DNA of 64,000 nucleotides from an uncultured Clostridia bacterium (GCA_910580105.1 CAJTWN010000010.1:1-64000), one strand, 5' to 3'; numbered from the stretch's first letter, positions 17,612 to 25,901 are shown. A program made the numbers and translations. The notes: a model not told the origin generated them from the letters alone.

Positions 17612-17740
17612 GACTGAAAAGATTTCGGGTGTAGAAATTTTTTTACGCCTTCGAATACTTCAAAGATGGAGTGATGGATATTTCATCGCTTTGCTTTAAA
17701 TTATGTACCTGCCGCCAAAAGCGGCAGGAGGTTTCTTTTT
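17612..17740 (+). ncRNA. Candidate ~130-nt transcript with a tiny Cys-containing ORF
   Basis: This unit is bounded by the promoter at 17578-17605 and a strong terminator at 17708-17740. It contains a 22-codon ORF (17674-17742) starting MDISSLCFKLCTC with GGAG just before the ATG; the ORF runs through the terminator hairpin. It could be a small RNA, a leader with a regulatory peptide, or an inert transcript. I do not recognise a known RNA family. Confidence 0.35.
17708..17740 (+). terminator. Strong terminator
   Basis: CCTGCCGC (17708-17715) pairs with GCGGCAGG (17721-17728), followed by a T-rich tract ending at 17740. Confidence 0.85.
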
Positions 17741-17800
17741 AAGTTATAATGAAAACAGAAGACTGCTGTCTTTTGGGCGGCAGGTTCCGTTTATTTTTAA

Positions 17801-17885
17801 GGCAGCGGGCGCCGTTTAATTTTTTCAGTGGGAGTACAATCTCCCACTGAAAACGTTGAATGACGGGGCAAAGCCCCTTATTGAA
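17801..17885 (+). repeat. Three-hairpin intergenic repeat, copy A (85-bp core)
   Basis: It contains the hairpins CAGTGGGAG/CTCCCACTG and GGGGC-AAA-GCCCC, ending in TTATTGAA. Its last base lies 38 bases before the VOC start codon, in the same orientation as that gene. Copies B and C are at 18868 and 54168. The left part of the full-length element is missing here. Confidence 0.85.
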
Positions 17886-17923
17886 CAGGACAGTATCCGT
17901 TGCTCGAATGAGGAGATGTTGAA

Positions 17924-18319
17924 ATGATAAAAGGTATCGGACATGTTGCTTATAATGTACAGGATATGGAAAAGGCACTGAAGTTTTATTGTGGAGTGCT
18001 GGGATTTGAAAAGGCGTTTACCCTTTGCGGCGAGGACGGAAAACCTTGGATTGAGTATCTTAAAATTATGGATGGGCAGTTTTTGGAACTGTTTTATCAT
18101 CAGCCGAATCCGGCGGATAATACGACCTATTCTCATCTGTGTTTAACAGTTGATGATATTCAGGAAGTGGCAGAGCATATGCGAAAAAACGGAGTTCCAT
18201 TGGATGTAGAACCCAAACAAGGCCGGGATACCAACTGGCAGTGTTGGGTCAGGGATCCGGATGGCAACCGTATTGAGTTGATGCAGATGATGCCAACTTC
18301 GCCGCAGTCAAAGGCATAA
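17924..18319 (+). CDS. VOC family protein (glyoxalase/bleomycin-resistance fold)
   Basis: A 131-residue single vicinal-oxygen-chelate domain protein with two beta-alpha-beta-beta-beta units. Candidate metal ligands are His6 (GIGHVAYNV), Glu in QFLELFYH, His in TYSHLCLTVDD and Glu near the end (DPDGNRIELMQ), the usual VOC arrangement. The sequence resembles lactoylglutathione lyase-like proteins, but VOC members range from lyases to antibiotic-binding proteins, so the substrate is open. GAGGAG precedes the ATG. The gene stands alone, with repeat copy A upstream and a strong terminator downstream. Confidence 0.8.
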   Translation: MIKGIGHVAYNVQDMEKALKFYCGVLGFEKAFTLCGEDGKPWIEYLKIMDGQFLELFYHQPNPADNTTYSHLCLTVDDIQEVAEHMRKNGVPLDVEPKQGRDTNWQCWVRDPDGNRIELMQMMPTSPQSKA

Positions 18320-18320
18320 G

Positions 18321-18355
18321 AAAACCATCGGCAGAATGCTGCCGATGGTTTTTTA
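18321..18355 (+). terminator. Terminator after the VOC gene
   Basis: A 14-base-pair stem (AAAACCATCGGCAG/CTGCCGATGGTTTT) with a four-base loop and a T run. Confidence 0.9.
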
Positions 18356-18474
18356 TAGGAATAAGCGTTAGGGATGGGGAAAAATGCTGTTGTTTTGGTG
18401 TGTCGAAAACGGGCATACGGGGATTTATGTGAAAAAATATGAAAAGCATTTAGTTTCCGGTGTGTTTGCCGGGA

Positions 18475-18530
18475 TAGGGTTCCCGCAAAAGCTTTGCTTT
18501 TGTGGGAGGGAGGAGCAGCGACGAAGCACA
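18475..18530 (-). repeat. Degenerate reverse copy of the 22.6-kb palindrome-rich repeat
   Basis: GGGTTCCCGCAAAAGC and TTTTGTGGGAGGGAGGAG match, in reverse orientation, the CCTCCTCTTTCCCACAAAGG...GCGGGAACCC core repeated at 22.6-23.5 kb. No gene lies here. Confidence 0.5.
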
Positions 18531-18534
18531 TAAA

Positions 18535-18562
18535 AAATGCCCGTGCAGAGCATGGGCATTTT
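18535..18562 (-). terminator. Terminator of the tRNA-Gly transcript
   Basis: ATGCCCGTGC/GCATGGGCAT hairpin followed on the minus strand by a run of six T residues. Confidence 0.8.
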
Positions 18563-18590
18563 GATAACAGCGAAGTCCGCTGCGACGATG

Positions 18591-18664
18591 TGGAGCAGGC
18601 GACGAGAATCGAACTCGCAACCTCAGCTTGGGAAGCTGATGTTTTGCCACTAAACTACGCCTGC
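18591..18664 (-). tRNA. tRNA-Gly (CCC anticodon)
   Basis: A 74-base cloverleaf on the minus strand: acceptor stem GCAGGCG/CGCCTGC, anticodon stem TCAGC/GCTGA with loop TTCCCAA giving anticodon CCC, T arm GCGAG-TTCGATT-CTCGT, and an encoded 3' CCA. It reads GGG glycine codons. Confidence 0.95.
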
Positions 18665-18673
18665 ATCTTTTAT

Positions 18674-18702
18674 AGTTTATCACGAAGAAGCCGGTGTGTC
18701 AA
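18674..18702 (-). promoter_or_regulatory. Promoter of tRNA-Gly
   Basis: On the minus strand TTGACA (18702-18697), a 17-base spacer and TAAACT (18679-18674) precede the tRNA by about ten bases. Confidence 0.8.
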
Positions 18703-18867
18703 GATATAATTCTGTATTTGCGGATAAGTTAAGGAAAAATGCTTTGATGGTTTACAGACGCGAAATGTCCGGGCTGAGATTTATTGAAAGAGTGTATGGT
18801 GTTTGACAAAGTTGAAAGTATGAAAGCAGATCATTGCATCCGGGTATATCCTGTGTTATTATATGAT

Positions 18868-18984
18868 TATAACTAAATTAAGAAGTCCCCCGCCTCTAAG
18901 GCGGCGGGCGCCGCTTAATTTTTTCAGTGGGAGTACAATCTCCCACTGAAAACGTTGAATGACGGGGCAAAGCCCCTTATTGAA
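18868..18984 (+). repeat. Three-hairpin intergenic repeat, copy B (full length, 117 bp)
   Basis: It runs from TATAACTAAATTAAG through the hairpins CCGCC-TCTAA-GGCGG, CAGTGGGAG/CTCCCACTG and GGGGC-AAA-GCCCC to TTATTGAA. It ends 21 bases before the sirtuin start codon in the same orientation. An in-repeat ATG would encode MTGQSPLL and stop soon after. It may be a non-autonomous IS200/IS605-derived element; no transposase gene is in the window. Confidence 0.85.
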
Positions 18985-19005
18985 GAATTGAACGGAGGCG
19001 GGCAT

Positions 19006-19725
19006 ATGAAAAATTTTGCCGGGATGGTAAAGCAGAGTAAAAAAATGGTCTTTTTCGGCGGCGCAGGTGTTTCAACCGAAAGCGGGATTCCTGATTTTAG
19101 AAGTGTGGATGGCTTGTATCATCAATCCTATGATGATCCGCCAGAGACGATTTTGTCTCATCACTATTTTGTGGAAAAGCCGGAATCGTTTTATAGGTTT
19201 TATCGGGAGAAGATGATTGTTAAGGATGCTATGCCGAATATTACCCATAGGGTTCTTGCAGCGCTTGAACAAATGGGAAAGCTGTCGGCTGTGGTGACCC
19301 AGAACATTGACGGCCTGCATCAGGCAGCAGGGAGCCGGGCGGTGTTTGAACTTCATGGCAGTATCCACCGCAATTTTTGTATGGACTGCGGCAGGTTTTA
19401 TGGATTGGAGGCAGTGGAAAACAGTACGGGGATTCCACGCTGTTCCTGCGGCGGTATTATAAAACCGGATGTGGTGCTCTATGAAGAGGGGCTTGATCAG
19501 GATGTGCTTTCCGGTGCGGTTTCGGCCATTGCTTCGGCGGATTTGCTGGTGGTTGGGGGGACGTCCCTCTCTGTTTATCCTGCGGCAGGATTAATTCGTT
19601 ATTTCAAGGGGGATGCCCTGGTGCTTATCAATAAGACAGCAACGGGATATGACAGCATGGCGGATGTGGTTTATAACGAAAGTTTAGGGGAAATGTTCCG
19701 GGAGGTGGAAGAAGAACTCCTGTGA
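19006..19725 (+). CDS. NAD-dependent protein deacylase (sirtuin)
   Basis: A 239-residue class U/M-type sirtuin. It has the NAD-binding GAGVSTESGIPDFRS at residues 19-33, the catalytic histidine in TQNIDGLH...VFELHGS, a zinc-binding module CMDC...CSC (about residues 125-147), and GGTSLSVYPAA in the C-terminal Rossmann half. Sirtuins remove acyl groups from lysines using NAD. I chose the ATG at 19006 because GGAGG precedes it; an in-frame ATG upstream lies inside repeat copy B. A small Cys-motif protein follows 107 bases downstream. Confidence 0.9.
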   Translation: MKNFAGMVKQSKKMVFFGGAGVSTESGIPDFRSVDGLYHQSYDDPPETILSHHYFVEKPESFYRFYREKMIVKDAMPNITHRVLAALEQMGKLSAVVTQNIDGLHQAAGSRAVFELHGSIHRNFCMDCGRFYGLEAVENSTGIPRCSCGGIIKPDVVLYEEGLDQDVLSGAVSAIASADLLVVGGTSLSVYPAAGLIRYFKGDALVLINKTATGYDSMADVVYNESLGEMFREVEEELL

Positions 19726-19832
19726 CAGAATAAATTGTATAGGATTAAAAGAATGCCGGCAGCTTGAAAAAGCTGTCTTGACGGGCAGGGATGAAAGCGG
19801 TAAACAACAGAATCGGAAGGGGAGAAATAAGG

Positions 19833-20006
19833 ATGGGAAACTGTGAACAATGTGTTTATTATACATATGACGAACAATTTGCATATTATGTTTGCGAGAT
19901 GGATTTGGATGAAGACGAGATGCGGCGGTTTTTGCAGGGGAATTTTGCCAATTGCCCTTATTTCCGCAGCGGTGACGATTATCTTTTGGTCAGGAAACAG
20001 AACTAG
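19833..20006 (+). CDS. Small four-cysteine protein (DUF6472-like)
   Basis: A 57-residue acidic protein with CEQC near the N-terminus, a single Cys in YYVCEMDLDEDEM and a fourth in ANCPYF, a pattern consistent with a small zinc-binding fold. It resembles short clostridial proteins grouped as DUF6472, whose function is unknown. GGAAGGGGAG precedes the ATG at 19833. It lies between the sirtuin gene and the cysteine synthase promoter and may be co-transcribed with the former. Confidence 0.7.
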   Translation: MGNCEQCVYYTYDEQFAYYVCEMDLDEDEMRRFLQGNFANCPYFRSGDDYLLVRKQN

Positions 20007-20072
20007 GTTTTTGGCACAATGGGAAGATTTTTTGCATAGAATGAAAGGTAGGATTGCCTGTATAAATGCCGC

Positions 20073-20101
20073 TTGACATTCCGCGGTGATGGGCGTATAC
20101 T
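20073..20101 (+). promoter_or_regulatory. Promoter of the cysteine synthase operon
   Basis: TTGACA (20073-20078), a 17-base spacer and TATACT (20096-20101). Confidence 0.85.
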
Positions 20102-20137
20102 GTTTTTTATGCAGTGTAATGAGAAAGGAGCAGCTGA

Positions 20138-21130
20138 ATGAGTAAGTTCGATAACCTTGCCGGGATGATTTCCGGTACGCCGTTGCTTGCGATTGATTTG
20201 AAATACAAGGGAAAGCCGATGACGATCTATGCCAAAGCAGAGTATTATAATCTGAGCGGCAGTATCAAGGACAGGGTTGCCTATTATATATTGAAGAAGG
20301 CCTATGAAAAAGGGGAGCTGAAAGAGGGCGATACCATTGTGGAGGCCACCAGCGGAAATACGGGAATTGCCTTTTGTGCAGTCGGAACGTATTTGGGAAA
20401 CCGTGTGATCATCTATATGCCCGATTGGATGAGCAAGGAGCGAATCCGGCTGATGGAGAGCTTTGGAGCCGAGGTGCGGCTGGTTTCCAAAGAAGAAGGC
20501 GGATTTTTGGGTTCGATTGCAATGACCGAAGAATTGGGTAAACAGGAGGGGATTTTTCTGCCCCGCCAGTTTTCGAATATAGAAAATGTGAATGCCCACA
20601 TTGAGGATACAGGCGCAGAAGTCATCTGTCAGCTTGCCAAATTGCATAAGACACCGGGCGGTGTGGTTGCCGGTGTGGGAACGGGCGGAACTGTGATGGG
20701 GCTGATGCGTGCATTCCGGGCAGTCAATCCCGGCGCAAAGGCGTATCCGTTGGAACCACTGAACTCACCGACACTGTCGACCGGATATAAGACGGGAAAT
20801 CACCGCATTCAGGGGATTTCTGATGAATTCATCCCTTCAATTGTTCAACTGGATGAACTTGACGAGGTGGTATCGGTGGATGATGTGGATTCTATTTTGA
20901 TGGCCCAGCGGCTGAGCAGGGAATTGGGGCTTGGCGTCGGAATCTCTTCGGGAGCAAACCTGCTGGGGGCAATCCAGAAGGCAGACCAGCTGGAAGACGG
21001 TGTGATGGTCACAGTGTTTGCCGATGATAACAAAAAGTATTTATCCACCGATTATACAAAACAATGGGAGATGCAGGACGGTTATATGAGCAAAGATATT
21101 GAACTTGTGGGTTTTGCATCTTTCCGCTGA
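20138..21130 (+). CDS. PLP-dependent cysteine synthase family protein
   Basis: A 330-residue fold-type II PLP enzyme. The Schiff-base lysine is in SGSIKDR (about residue 45), the substrate loop is TSGNTG, and the phosphate-binding loop GTGGTV is near 188. The family makes L-cysteine from O-acetylserine and sulfide; related enzymes use other beta-substituted amino acids. The C-terminal tail (MSKDIELVGFASFR) is longer than in typical CysK. A good RBS (AAAGGAG) precedes the start, and a PHP-domain gene follows after 12 bases. The substrate should be treated as provisional. Confidence 0.8.
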   Translation: MSKFDNLAGMISGTPLLAIDLKYKGKPMTIYAKAEYYNLSGSIKDRVAYYILKKAYEKGELKEGDTIVEATSGNTGIAFCAVGTYLGNRVIIYMPDWMSKERIRLMESFGAEVRLVSKEEGGFLGSIAMTEELGKQEGIFLPRQFSNIENVNAHIEDTGAEVICQLAKLHKTPGGVVAGVGTGGTVMGLMRAFRAVNPGAKAYPLEPLNSPTLSTGYKTGNHRIQGISDEFIPSIVQLDELDEVVSVDDVDSILMAQRLSRELGLGVGISSGANLLGAIQKADQLEDGVMVTVFADDNKKYLSTDYTKQWEMQDGYMSKDIELVGFASFR

Positions 21131-21142
21131 GGAGAAAAGGAT

Positions 21143-21922
21143 ATGGAAAAGGAATTACTGAATCATGGAGAACTGCCGGCTGATGCCATAGAAAAAGCTT
21201 GCTGTTTTGTGAAGACAGAAGAGGCTGTTTTACCATATAGTTTTAAGACTGAACTGCATCTGCACACCTCACCGGTCAGCAGCTGCAGTGAGATACCGCC
21301 GGAAGAAGCCGTAAAGATTTATGCGGCGGAAGGCTATGATGCACTGGTGGTGACCAACCATTTTGAACCCAGTCTGCTGCATCGGTTTGCAGATGCGGAC
21401 AGTTGCGTAAAGTGGTATCTCCGGGACTTTTATGCGGCGCAGGAGGCAGGGGACCGGGAGGGCGTGGCTGTCCTTTTGGGAATGGAAATCCGTTTTACCG
21501 AATGTATCAATGATTATCTGGTCTATGGTGTAGATGAGGAATACTTAAAAGAAGCCTATGGCTATCTGGATCAGGGAATAGAAAAATTTTACCGTGGGAT
21601 GCACCGGGAAGAGACGGTCATCCTCCAGGCCCATCCTTTCCGCAATTCGATGGAGCGGGCGGACGCGAAATTTTTGGATGGAATTGAAACATTTAATATG
21701 CACCCTGGTCATAATTCCCGTGTGGGGATGGCGGCGCGGTATGCCCGTGAAAAGGGGATGATTGTTTCTGCAGGAACAGATTTTCACCATCCGGGACATC
21801 AGGGAATGGCGGCCATGCTGAGCAAGACACTTCCGACAGATTCCTATGCAGTCGCAAAAATTCTGCGGTCAAGGGATTATCTTTTTTCGATTGGTGGATG
21901 TACTATGTTTCCATATAAATAG
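21143..21922 (+). CDS. PHP domain phosphoesterase
   Basis: A 259-residue protein with the metal-binding motifs of the PHP superfamily: ELHLHTSPVSSCS near residue 37, TNHFE, GMEIRFTE, LQAHPFRN, and the C-terminal GTDFHHPGHQG. These residues would hold two or three metal ions for phosphoester hydrolysis. Substrates in the family include histidinol phosphate, nucleoside phosphates and DNA ends; nothing here fixes the choice. It is the second gene of the cysteine synthase operon, and the transcript ends at the hairpin 20 bases downstream. Confidence 0.8.
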   Translation: MEKELLNHGELPADAIEKACCFVKTEEAVLPYSFKTELHLHTSPVSSCSEIPPEEAVKIYAAEGYDALVVTNHFEPSLLHRFADADSCVKWYLRDFYAAQEAGDREGVAVLLGMEIRFTECINDYLVYGVDEEYLKEAYGYLDQGIEKFYRGMHREETVILQAHPFRNSMERADAKFLDGIETFNMHPGHNSRVGMAARYAREKGMIVSAGTDFHHPGHQGMAAMLSKTLPTDSYAVAKILRSRDYLFSIGGCTMFPYK

Positions 21923-21941
21923 AATTTGATAATTGGAGGAC

Positions 21942-21967
21942 ATGAGGGGTTTATACCCTCATTTTTT
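21942..21967 (+). terminator. Terminator of the cysteine synthase-PHP operon
   Basis: ATGAGGG (21942-21948) pairs with CCCTCAT (21956-21962), followed by TTTTT. Confidence 0.8.
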
Positions 21968-22002
21968 CTATCGTTTACAAATGAAGAGAAGGAGAGCCGG
22001 AA

Positions 22003-22590
22003 ATGGATGAACAATACTTTGAAGATCAGCAGTTTGAAGGTTTGCGTTACAGCGGAGAAACGTTTGCATACCTGCGTTTTACAGACTGCACATTTGTTGA
22101 CTGTGTGTTTGAAGAATGCAGGCTGGTGGGATGTTCCTTTGCAGGCTGTACGTTTCAAAAGTGTAAGATTGCAGGATTGAAAGCGGCAGACCATACGCAG
22201 ATACAATATGCGGCATTTACGGGCTGTCACTTGCTCAGTATCCCATGGGGGGATTTGCAGCCGGCCGGCAGGTTCGCTGAACCCATTCGGAAGCTGGAAG
22301 ATTGTTGTTTGCGCTATAATACATTTGTCGAAATGAATTTGCAGAAATTTGACTTTTCAGAGGCGGAAATCTGTGATTCCATGTTTGCCCAATGCCAGCT
22401 TACAGAATGTAAATTTTCCCACTGTAATTTGGAGCGTACGGAATTTTTTCAGTGTGATCTGCGTAAAGCAGATTTCCGTAATGCTTGTGGTTATCAGATT
22501 GAGCTGATGTCCAATCAGCTGAGGGGCGCCCGGTTTTCTTTTCCGGAAGTGGTTCGGCTGCTGGACAGCATGGAAATAAAAATAGACTGA
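22003..22590 (+). CDS. Pentapeptide-repeat protein (Qnr/McbG-like fold)
   Basis: A 195-residue protein made largely of A(D/N)LXX-type repeats with Cys and Phe at the centre positions (FTDCTFVDCVFEECRLVGC and FAQCQLTECKFSHC), predicting a right-handed quadrilateral beta helix. Two repeat blocks (about 20-65 and 115-160) flank a loop, as in Qnr proteins, which mimic DNA and protect gyrase. Most chromosomal homologues have no proven role. GAAGGAG precedes the ATG. The gene is monocistronic, and the palindrome-rich repeat array starts just after its stop. Confidence 0.8.
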   Translation: MDEQYFEDQQFEGLRYSGETFAYLRFTDCTFVDCVFEECRLVGCSFAGCTFQKCKIAGLKAADHTQIQYAAFTGCHLLSIPWGDLQPAGRFAEPIRKLEDCCLRYNTFVEMNLQKFDFSEAEICDSMFAQCQLTECKFSHCNLERTEFFQCDLRKADFRNACGYQIELMSNQLRGARFSFPEVVRLLDSMEIKID

Positions 22591-22597
22591 TGATATA

Positions 22598-23462
22598 CGT
22601 CGGCACACGGTCTTGTTGCTCGCATTTCCTGTGGGGAAATGCTTTGCCTTGTCGACCGGTGCCTCCTCTTTCCCACAAAGGCGAAGCCTTTGCGGGAACC
22701 CTGCGGCGCTGCTCACGGTCGATTTTCTTGCATTTCGTAGGGGCGGAGCTCTGCTCGTCGGATGAAAAGTGTCATCCAGACCTTCTTCGTAGGGGCGACC
22801 CCATGTGGTCGCCCGAATCAATGCGAAAAATTATATTTTGAATGAATTGCCATACCTTCGTCGGCACACGGTCTTGATGCTCGCATTTCCTGTGTGGAAA
22901 TGCTTCACCTTGTTGACCGGTGCCTCCTCTTTCCCACAAAGGCGAAGCCTTTGCGGGAGCCCTGCGGCGCTCTGCGCCGCTACGCACGGTCTTGATGCTC
23001 GCATTTCCTGTGGGGAAATGCTTCACCTTGTCGACCGGTGCCTCCTCTTTCCCACAAAGGCGAAGCCTTTGCGGGAGCCCTGCGGCGCTGCTCACGGTCG
23101 ATTTTCTTGCATTTCGTAGGGGCGGAGCTCTGCTCGTCGGATGAAAAGTGTCATCCAGACCTTCTTCGTAGGGGCGACCCCATGTGGTCGCCCGAATCAA
23201 TGCGAAAAATTATATTTTGAATGAATTGCCATACCTTCGTCGGCACACGGTCATATTGCTCGCATTTCCTGTGTGGAAAGGCTTTGCCTTGTCGACCGGT
23301 GCCTCCTCTTTCCCACAAAGGCAAAGCCTTTGCGGGAACCCTACGGCGCTCTGCGCCGCTACGCACGGTCTTGTTGCTCGCATTTCCTGTGGGGAAAGGC
23401 TTCGCCTTGTCGACCGGTGCCTCCTCTTTCCCACAAAGGCAAAGCCTTTGCGGGAACCCTTG
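22598..23462. repeat. Higher-order tandem array of a 118-bp palindrome-rich module
   Basis: The module (ACGGTCTTG-TGCTCGCATT ... GCGGGAACCCTGCGGCGC) starts at 22607, 22868, 22986, 23247 and 23365, so spacings alternate 261, 118, 261, 118. The extra 143 bases in the long spacings hold the GTAGGGGCGACC palindrome (22788-22815 and 23167-23194). Inner palindromes such as AAAGGCGAAGCCTTT are abundant. Overlapping ORFs on both strands look like by-products of the repetition. Confidence 0.9.
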
Positions 23463-23512
23463 CCCTTCCCGGACAGCAATGAAATGAAATAGTTCACATA
23501 TTGGAGTTCTCG

Positions 23513-23536
23513 GCAGACCTTGGGTCTGCTTTTTTA
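23513..23536 (+). terminator. Terminator-like hairpin, + strand
   Basis: GCAGACC-TTG-GGTCTGC followed by seven T residues. On the minus strand, where the GH13 gene ends, no T run follows, so it appears to stop transcription coming out of the repeat array. Confidence 0.75.
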
Positions 23537-23543
23537 TACGTTT

Positions 23544-25457
23544 TTAACAGCTGCTTATGAAAATTTCAGCGCCGAGAGGGGGCAGGGTGAAGGTGAGGCT
23601 TTTATCCCGGATCGTTTGGACTTCCTTTTCAAAGATACCGCGGGTATAGACAGAAAAGGGGAATTGGTGCAGGTCAAGGCTTAGTGTCTTTTCCGAAAAG
23701 CCGCGGTTGACAGCACAGAGAATGACTTCGTGTTCCGCATCCTTGCCAAAGGCATCTTTTCCATCTTTGTTATAGCGGGCATAGACATAAATATCCCCCT
23801 CGGCCAGGAGCGGAAGGAATTCACCCCGGCGCAGACAGCTGTGGCTGTTGCGGAGGGCGGCCATGGTTTGATACCAGCCGCGCAGGTCGCTGTCCACTGC
23901 GCGCCAGGGATAGGTGCCGCGGTTAAAGGGGTCGCGTCCGCCCTGCATTCCCACCTCATCGCCGTAATAGATACAGGGAACACCAACGAAGGTCAGCTGC
24001 AGAAATGCGGCAAGCTTAACTCTGTAAACGGCAAGCTCTTCCATGGAAGAGCTTAATCTTTGTGTGCCGCAATTCTGATCCATGCCGCCCATTACTGATT
24101 TGATGCGCATGGTGTCATGGGTGCCGACAATGTTCATCAGCGTATACAGAGATTCTTTGGGATAATTCTCCATCAGAGAGAGCATCCGCCGGTTCAGTTC
24201 TTCGGCGCTGGTCCATTGCATAAGAAAGGAAATAACCTGGTCTTTGAAGGGATAATTCATCACGCTGTCCAGTTCCCGGCCCAGCAGATAGCTGCGCAGT
24301 TTTCCATAGGCTACCTTGTTGGAAGCGTCCTCCCAGACCTCGCCGATGATGATGGCATCCGGGTCGGTTTGTTTTACATTTTCCCGCAGTAGGGCAATGA
24401 ATTCGTCCGGAAGTTCGTCCGCAACATCCAGACGCCAGCCTTTGGCGCCTTTGTGCAGCCATTTTTTGACCACAGCATCATCATCCCGCAGGATATAATC
24501 CAGATACGCATTGTCCATCTCATTGACGTTTGGAAGATTGCTGCAACCCCACCAGCTTTCATAATTGGGATAGTCGGTGAATTGATACCAGCTGTGATAA
24601 GGAGAGAAGGGATCCTGGTATGCGCCGCTGTGCTGTCCATAGGCCCCGTATTTGTTGAAATAGATGCTGTCCGCGCCTGTATGGCTGAAAACGCCGTCCA
24701 GGATGATGCGGATCCCCAGAGCTTCCGCTTTTGCACATAGTGCCGAAAATTCTTCTTCGGTTCCAAACATTGGATCGATATTCTTATAATCTGCGGTATC
24801 ATACTTATGGTTGGAATAGGCGTCAAAAATCGGATTGAGATAGATTGCACTGATGCCCAGAGATTTGAGATAGGGAAGCTTTTCTGTGATTCCGGCAAGG
24901 TTGCCGCCGTAAAAGTCGTTGCAGGCCGGGCCGTTTTCGTGCGGATGGGGATTGAAAGCGATCGGTTCGTACCAGTCGCTGTGCAGAATGTATTCCGGCC
25001 GTTTTTTTTGCATATCCTCTTTGGTATGAAGGCCAAAAAAGCGGTCGGGGAAAATTTGATATAGGATTGCATCCTTAAACCAGCCGGGCGTTTTGAAATT
25101 TTTTTCATACACGGTGATTTGATAACTTTGGTCGTTGGGCTGCATCTGTATCTCCCCTGCGCCGCCAAGACGTTCCCGGTTGTTGGTATAATAGAAAGTT
25201 TTGCCATTTTGGGTCACAATAAAATAATACCATACCAGCTGTGGCTGTGTCGGCGCTGCAAAAGTTGCTGTGAATAAGCCGGATTCATCCTGCACCATGG
25301 GCAGGCGAATCTCCCTTTCGTCCATCCAGAGGCGAAGGGTGACGGATTCCGGCACGGTCTCTGCCACCAAAAGGCGGAGAGTGATCCGGCTTCCTGCGGT
25401 GCAGGCGCCGAAAGGGGAACGGTAAAGTGAATCCTGCGAGTTGTGATATATCCGCAT
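23544..25457 (-). CDS. GH13 family alpha-amylase/neopullulanase-type glycosidase
   Basis: A 637-residue enzyme with an N-terminal CBM34-like beta domain (about 1-120) and a GH13 barrel. The conserved regions are DGVFSHTG near 254, GWRLDVADE with nucleophile Asp344, IIGEVWED with acid/base Glu373, and VGTHDTMR with the transition-state Asp near 437. The N-terminal domain suggests the neopullulanase/cyclomaltodextrinase subfamily, which cleaves alpha-1,4 (and some alpha-1,6) links in maltooligosaccharides. There is no signal peptide, so it is likely cytoplasmic. AGGAGG precedes the ATG. It is monocistronic. Confidence 0.88.
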   Translation of the reverse strand: MRIYHNSQDSLYRSPFGACTAGSRITLRLLVAETVPESVTLRLWMDEREIRLPMVQDESGLFTATFAAPTQPQLVWYYFIVTQNGKTFYYTNNRERLGGAGEIQMQPNDQSYQITVYEKNFKTPGWFKDAILYQIFPDRFFGLHTKEDMQKKRPEYILHSDWYEPIAFNPHPHENGPACNDFYGGNLAGITEKLPYLKSLGISAIYLNPIFDAYSNHKYDTADYKNIDPMFGTEEEFSALCAKAEALGIRIILDGVFSHTGADSIYFNKYGAYGQHSGAYQDPFSPYHSWYQFTDYPNYESWWGCSNLPNVNEMDNAYLDYILRDDDAVVKKWLHKGAKGWRLDVADELPDEFIALLRENVKQTDPDAIIIGEVWEDASNKVAYGKLRSYLLGRELDSVMNYPFKDQVISFLMQWTSAEELNRRMLSLMENYPKESLYTLMNIVGTHDTMRIKSVMGGMDQNCGTQRLSSSMEELAVYRVKLAAFLQLTFVGVPCIYYGDEVGMQGGRDPFNRGTYPWRAVDSDLRGWYQTMAALRNSHSCLRRGEFLPLLAEGDIYVYARYNKDGKDAFGKDAEHEVILCAVNRGFSEKTLSLDLHQFPFSVYTRGIFEKEVQTIRDKSLTFTLPPLGAEIFISSC

Positions 25458-25556
25458 GGCGATGCCTCCTGTCTTGCTTTCATCTTATATAATATTATAT
25501 ACAATTTTGTGAAAAAGTAAAGTTGCCGCAAAGGACTTTGTCATTCGAAAAGAAAA

Positions 25557-25584
25557 AACTCTCCGGCACAACTGCCCGAGAGTT
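25557..25584 (-). terminator. Terminator of the XRE regulator gene
   Basis: AACTCTC/GAGAGTT with an inner GGCA/TGCC pair, and a T run on the minus strand. Confidence 0.8.
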
Positions 25585-25591
25585 CAAAAGG

Positions 25592-25822
25592 CTATCTGCT
25601 TTGCGGCCGTTTGGGGTACGGCTTTTTTTCGTCTGTTAAATAGAGGATATAATCGGTACTGACCCGGTAAAAATCAGCGAGTTTAATAAGAATTTCATCC
25701 GTTAACGGCTGGGTTCTGGTTTCGATATAGCTATATTTTCTTTGTGTGATTCCAAGGGCTTCCGCAACCTTCTGCTGCGTCAGGTCTGCATCTTCTCTTA
25801 AATCTTTGATTCGTGTATTCAT
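25592..25822 (-). CDS. XRE family helix-turn-helix regulator
   Basis: A 76-residue single-domain repressor-like protein. The HTH spans about residues 5-60 (IKDLREDADLTQQKVAEAL then TQRKYSYIETRTQPLTDEIL), with the LADFYRVSTDYIL end typical of Cro/CI-type regulators. It is divergent from a consensus promoter whose -35 and spacer overlap AGAT/ATCT palindromes, so autoregulation and control of the divergent transcript are likely. It has no partner toxin gene or phage genes nearby. Confidence 0.88.
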   Translation of the reverse strand: MNTRIKDLREDADLTQQKVAEALGITQRKYSYIETRTQPLTDEILIKLADFYRVSTDYILYLTDEKKPYPKRPQSR

Positions 25823-25850
25823 TATTTTTCACCTGTCGCCATTCTATCAT

Positions 25851-25895
25851 AGATAATATTTATCTCTTGACATTTAGATAAAATTCATCTATAAT
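25851..25895 (+). promoter_or_regulatory. XRE operators overlapping a consensus promoter
   Basis: A perfect TTGACA (25867-25872)-N17-TATAAT (25890-25895) reads rightward. It is flanked and overlapped by AGATAA-TAT-TTATCT (25851-25865) and the near-palindrome TAGATAAAATTCATCTA (25875-25891). The shared half-site AGATAA/TTATCT suggests two operators of the adjacent XRE repressor. Confidence 0.7.
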
Positions 25896-25901
25896 ATATC
25901 C

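Noticed and set aside
18955..19005. Upstream start for the sirtuin inside repeat copy B
   Set aside because: The extra residues derive from the mobile repeat and there is no ribosome site before it, while GGAGG sits correctly before the ATG at 19006.
22590..23500. Several 60-150 codon ORFs on both strands of the palindrome-rich array
   Set aside because: They repeat with the array, overlap one another in opposite frames and lack ribosome sites.
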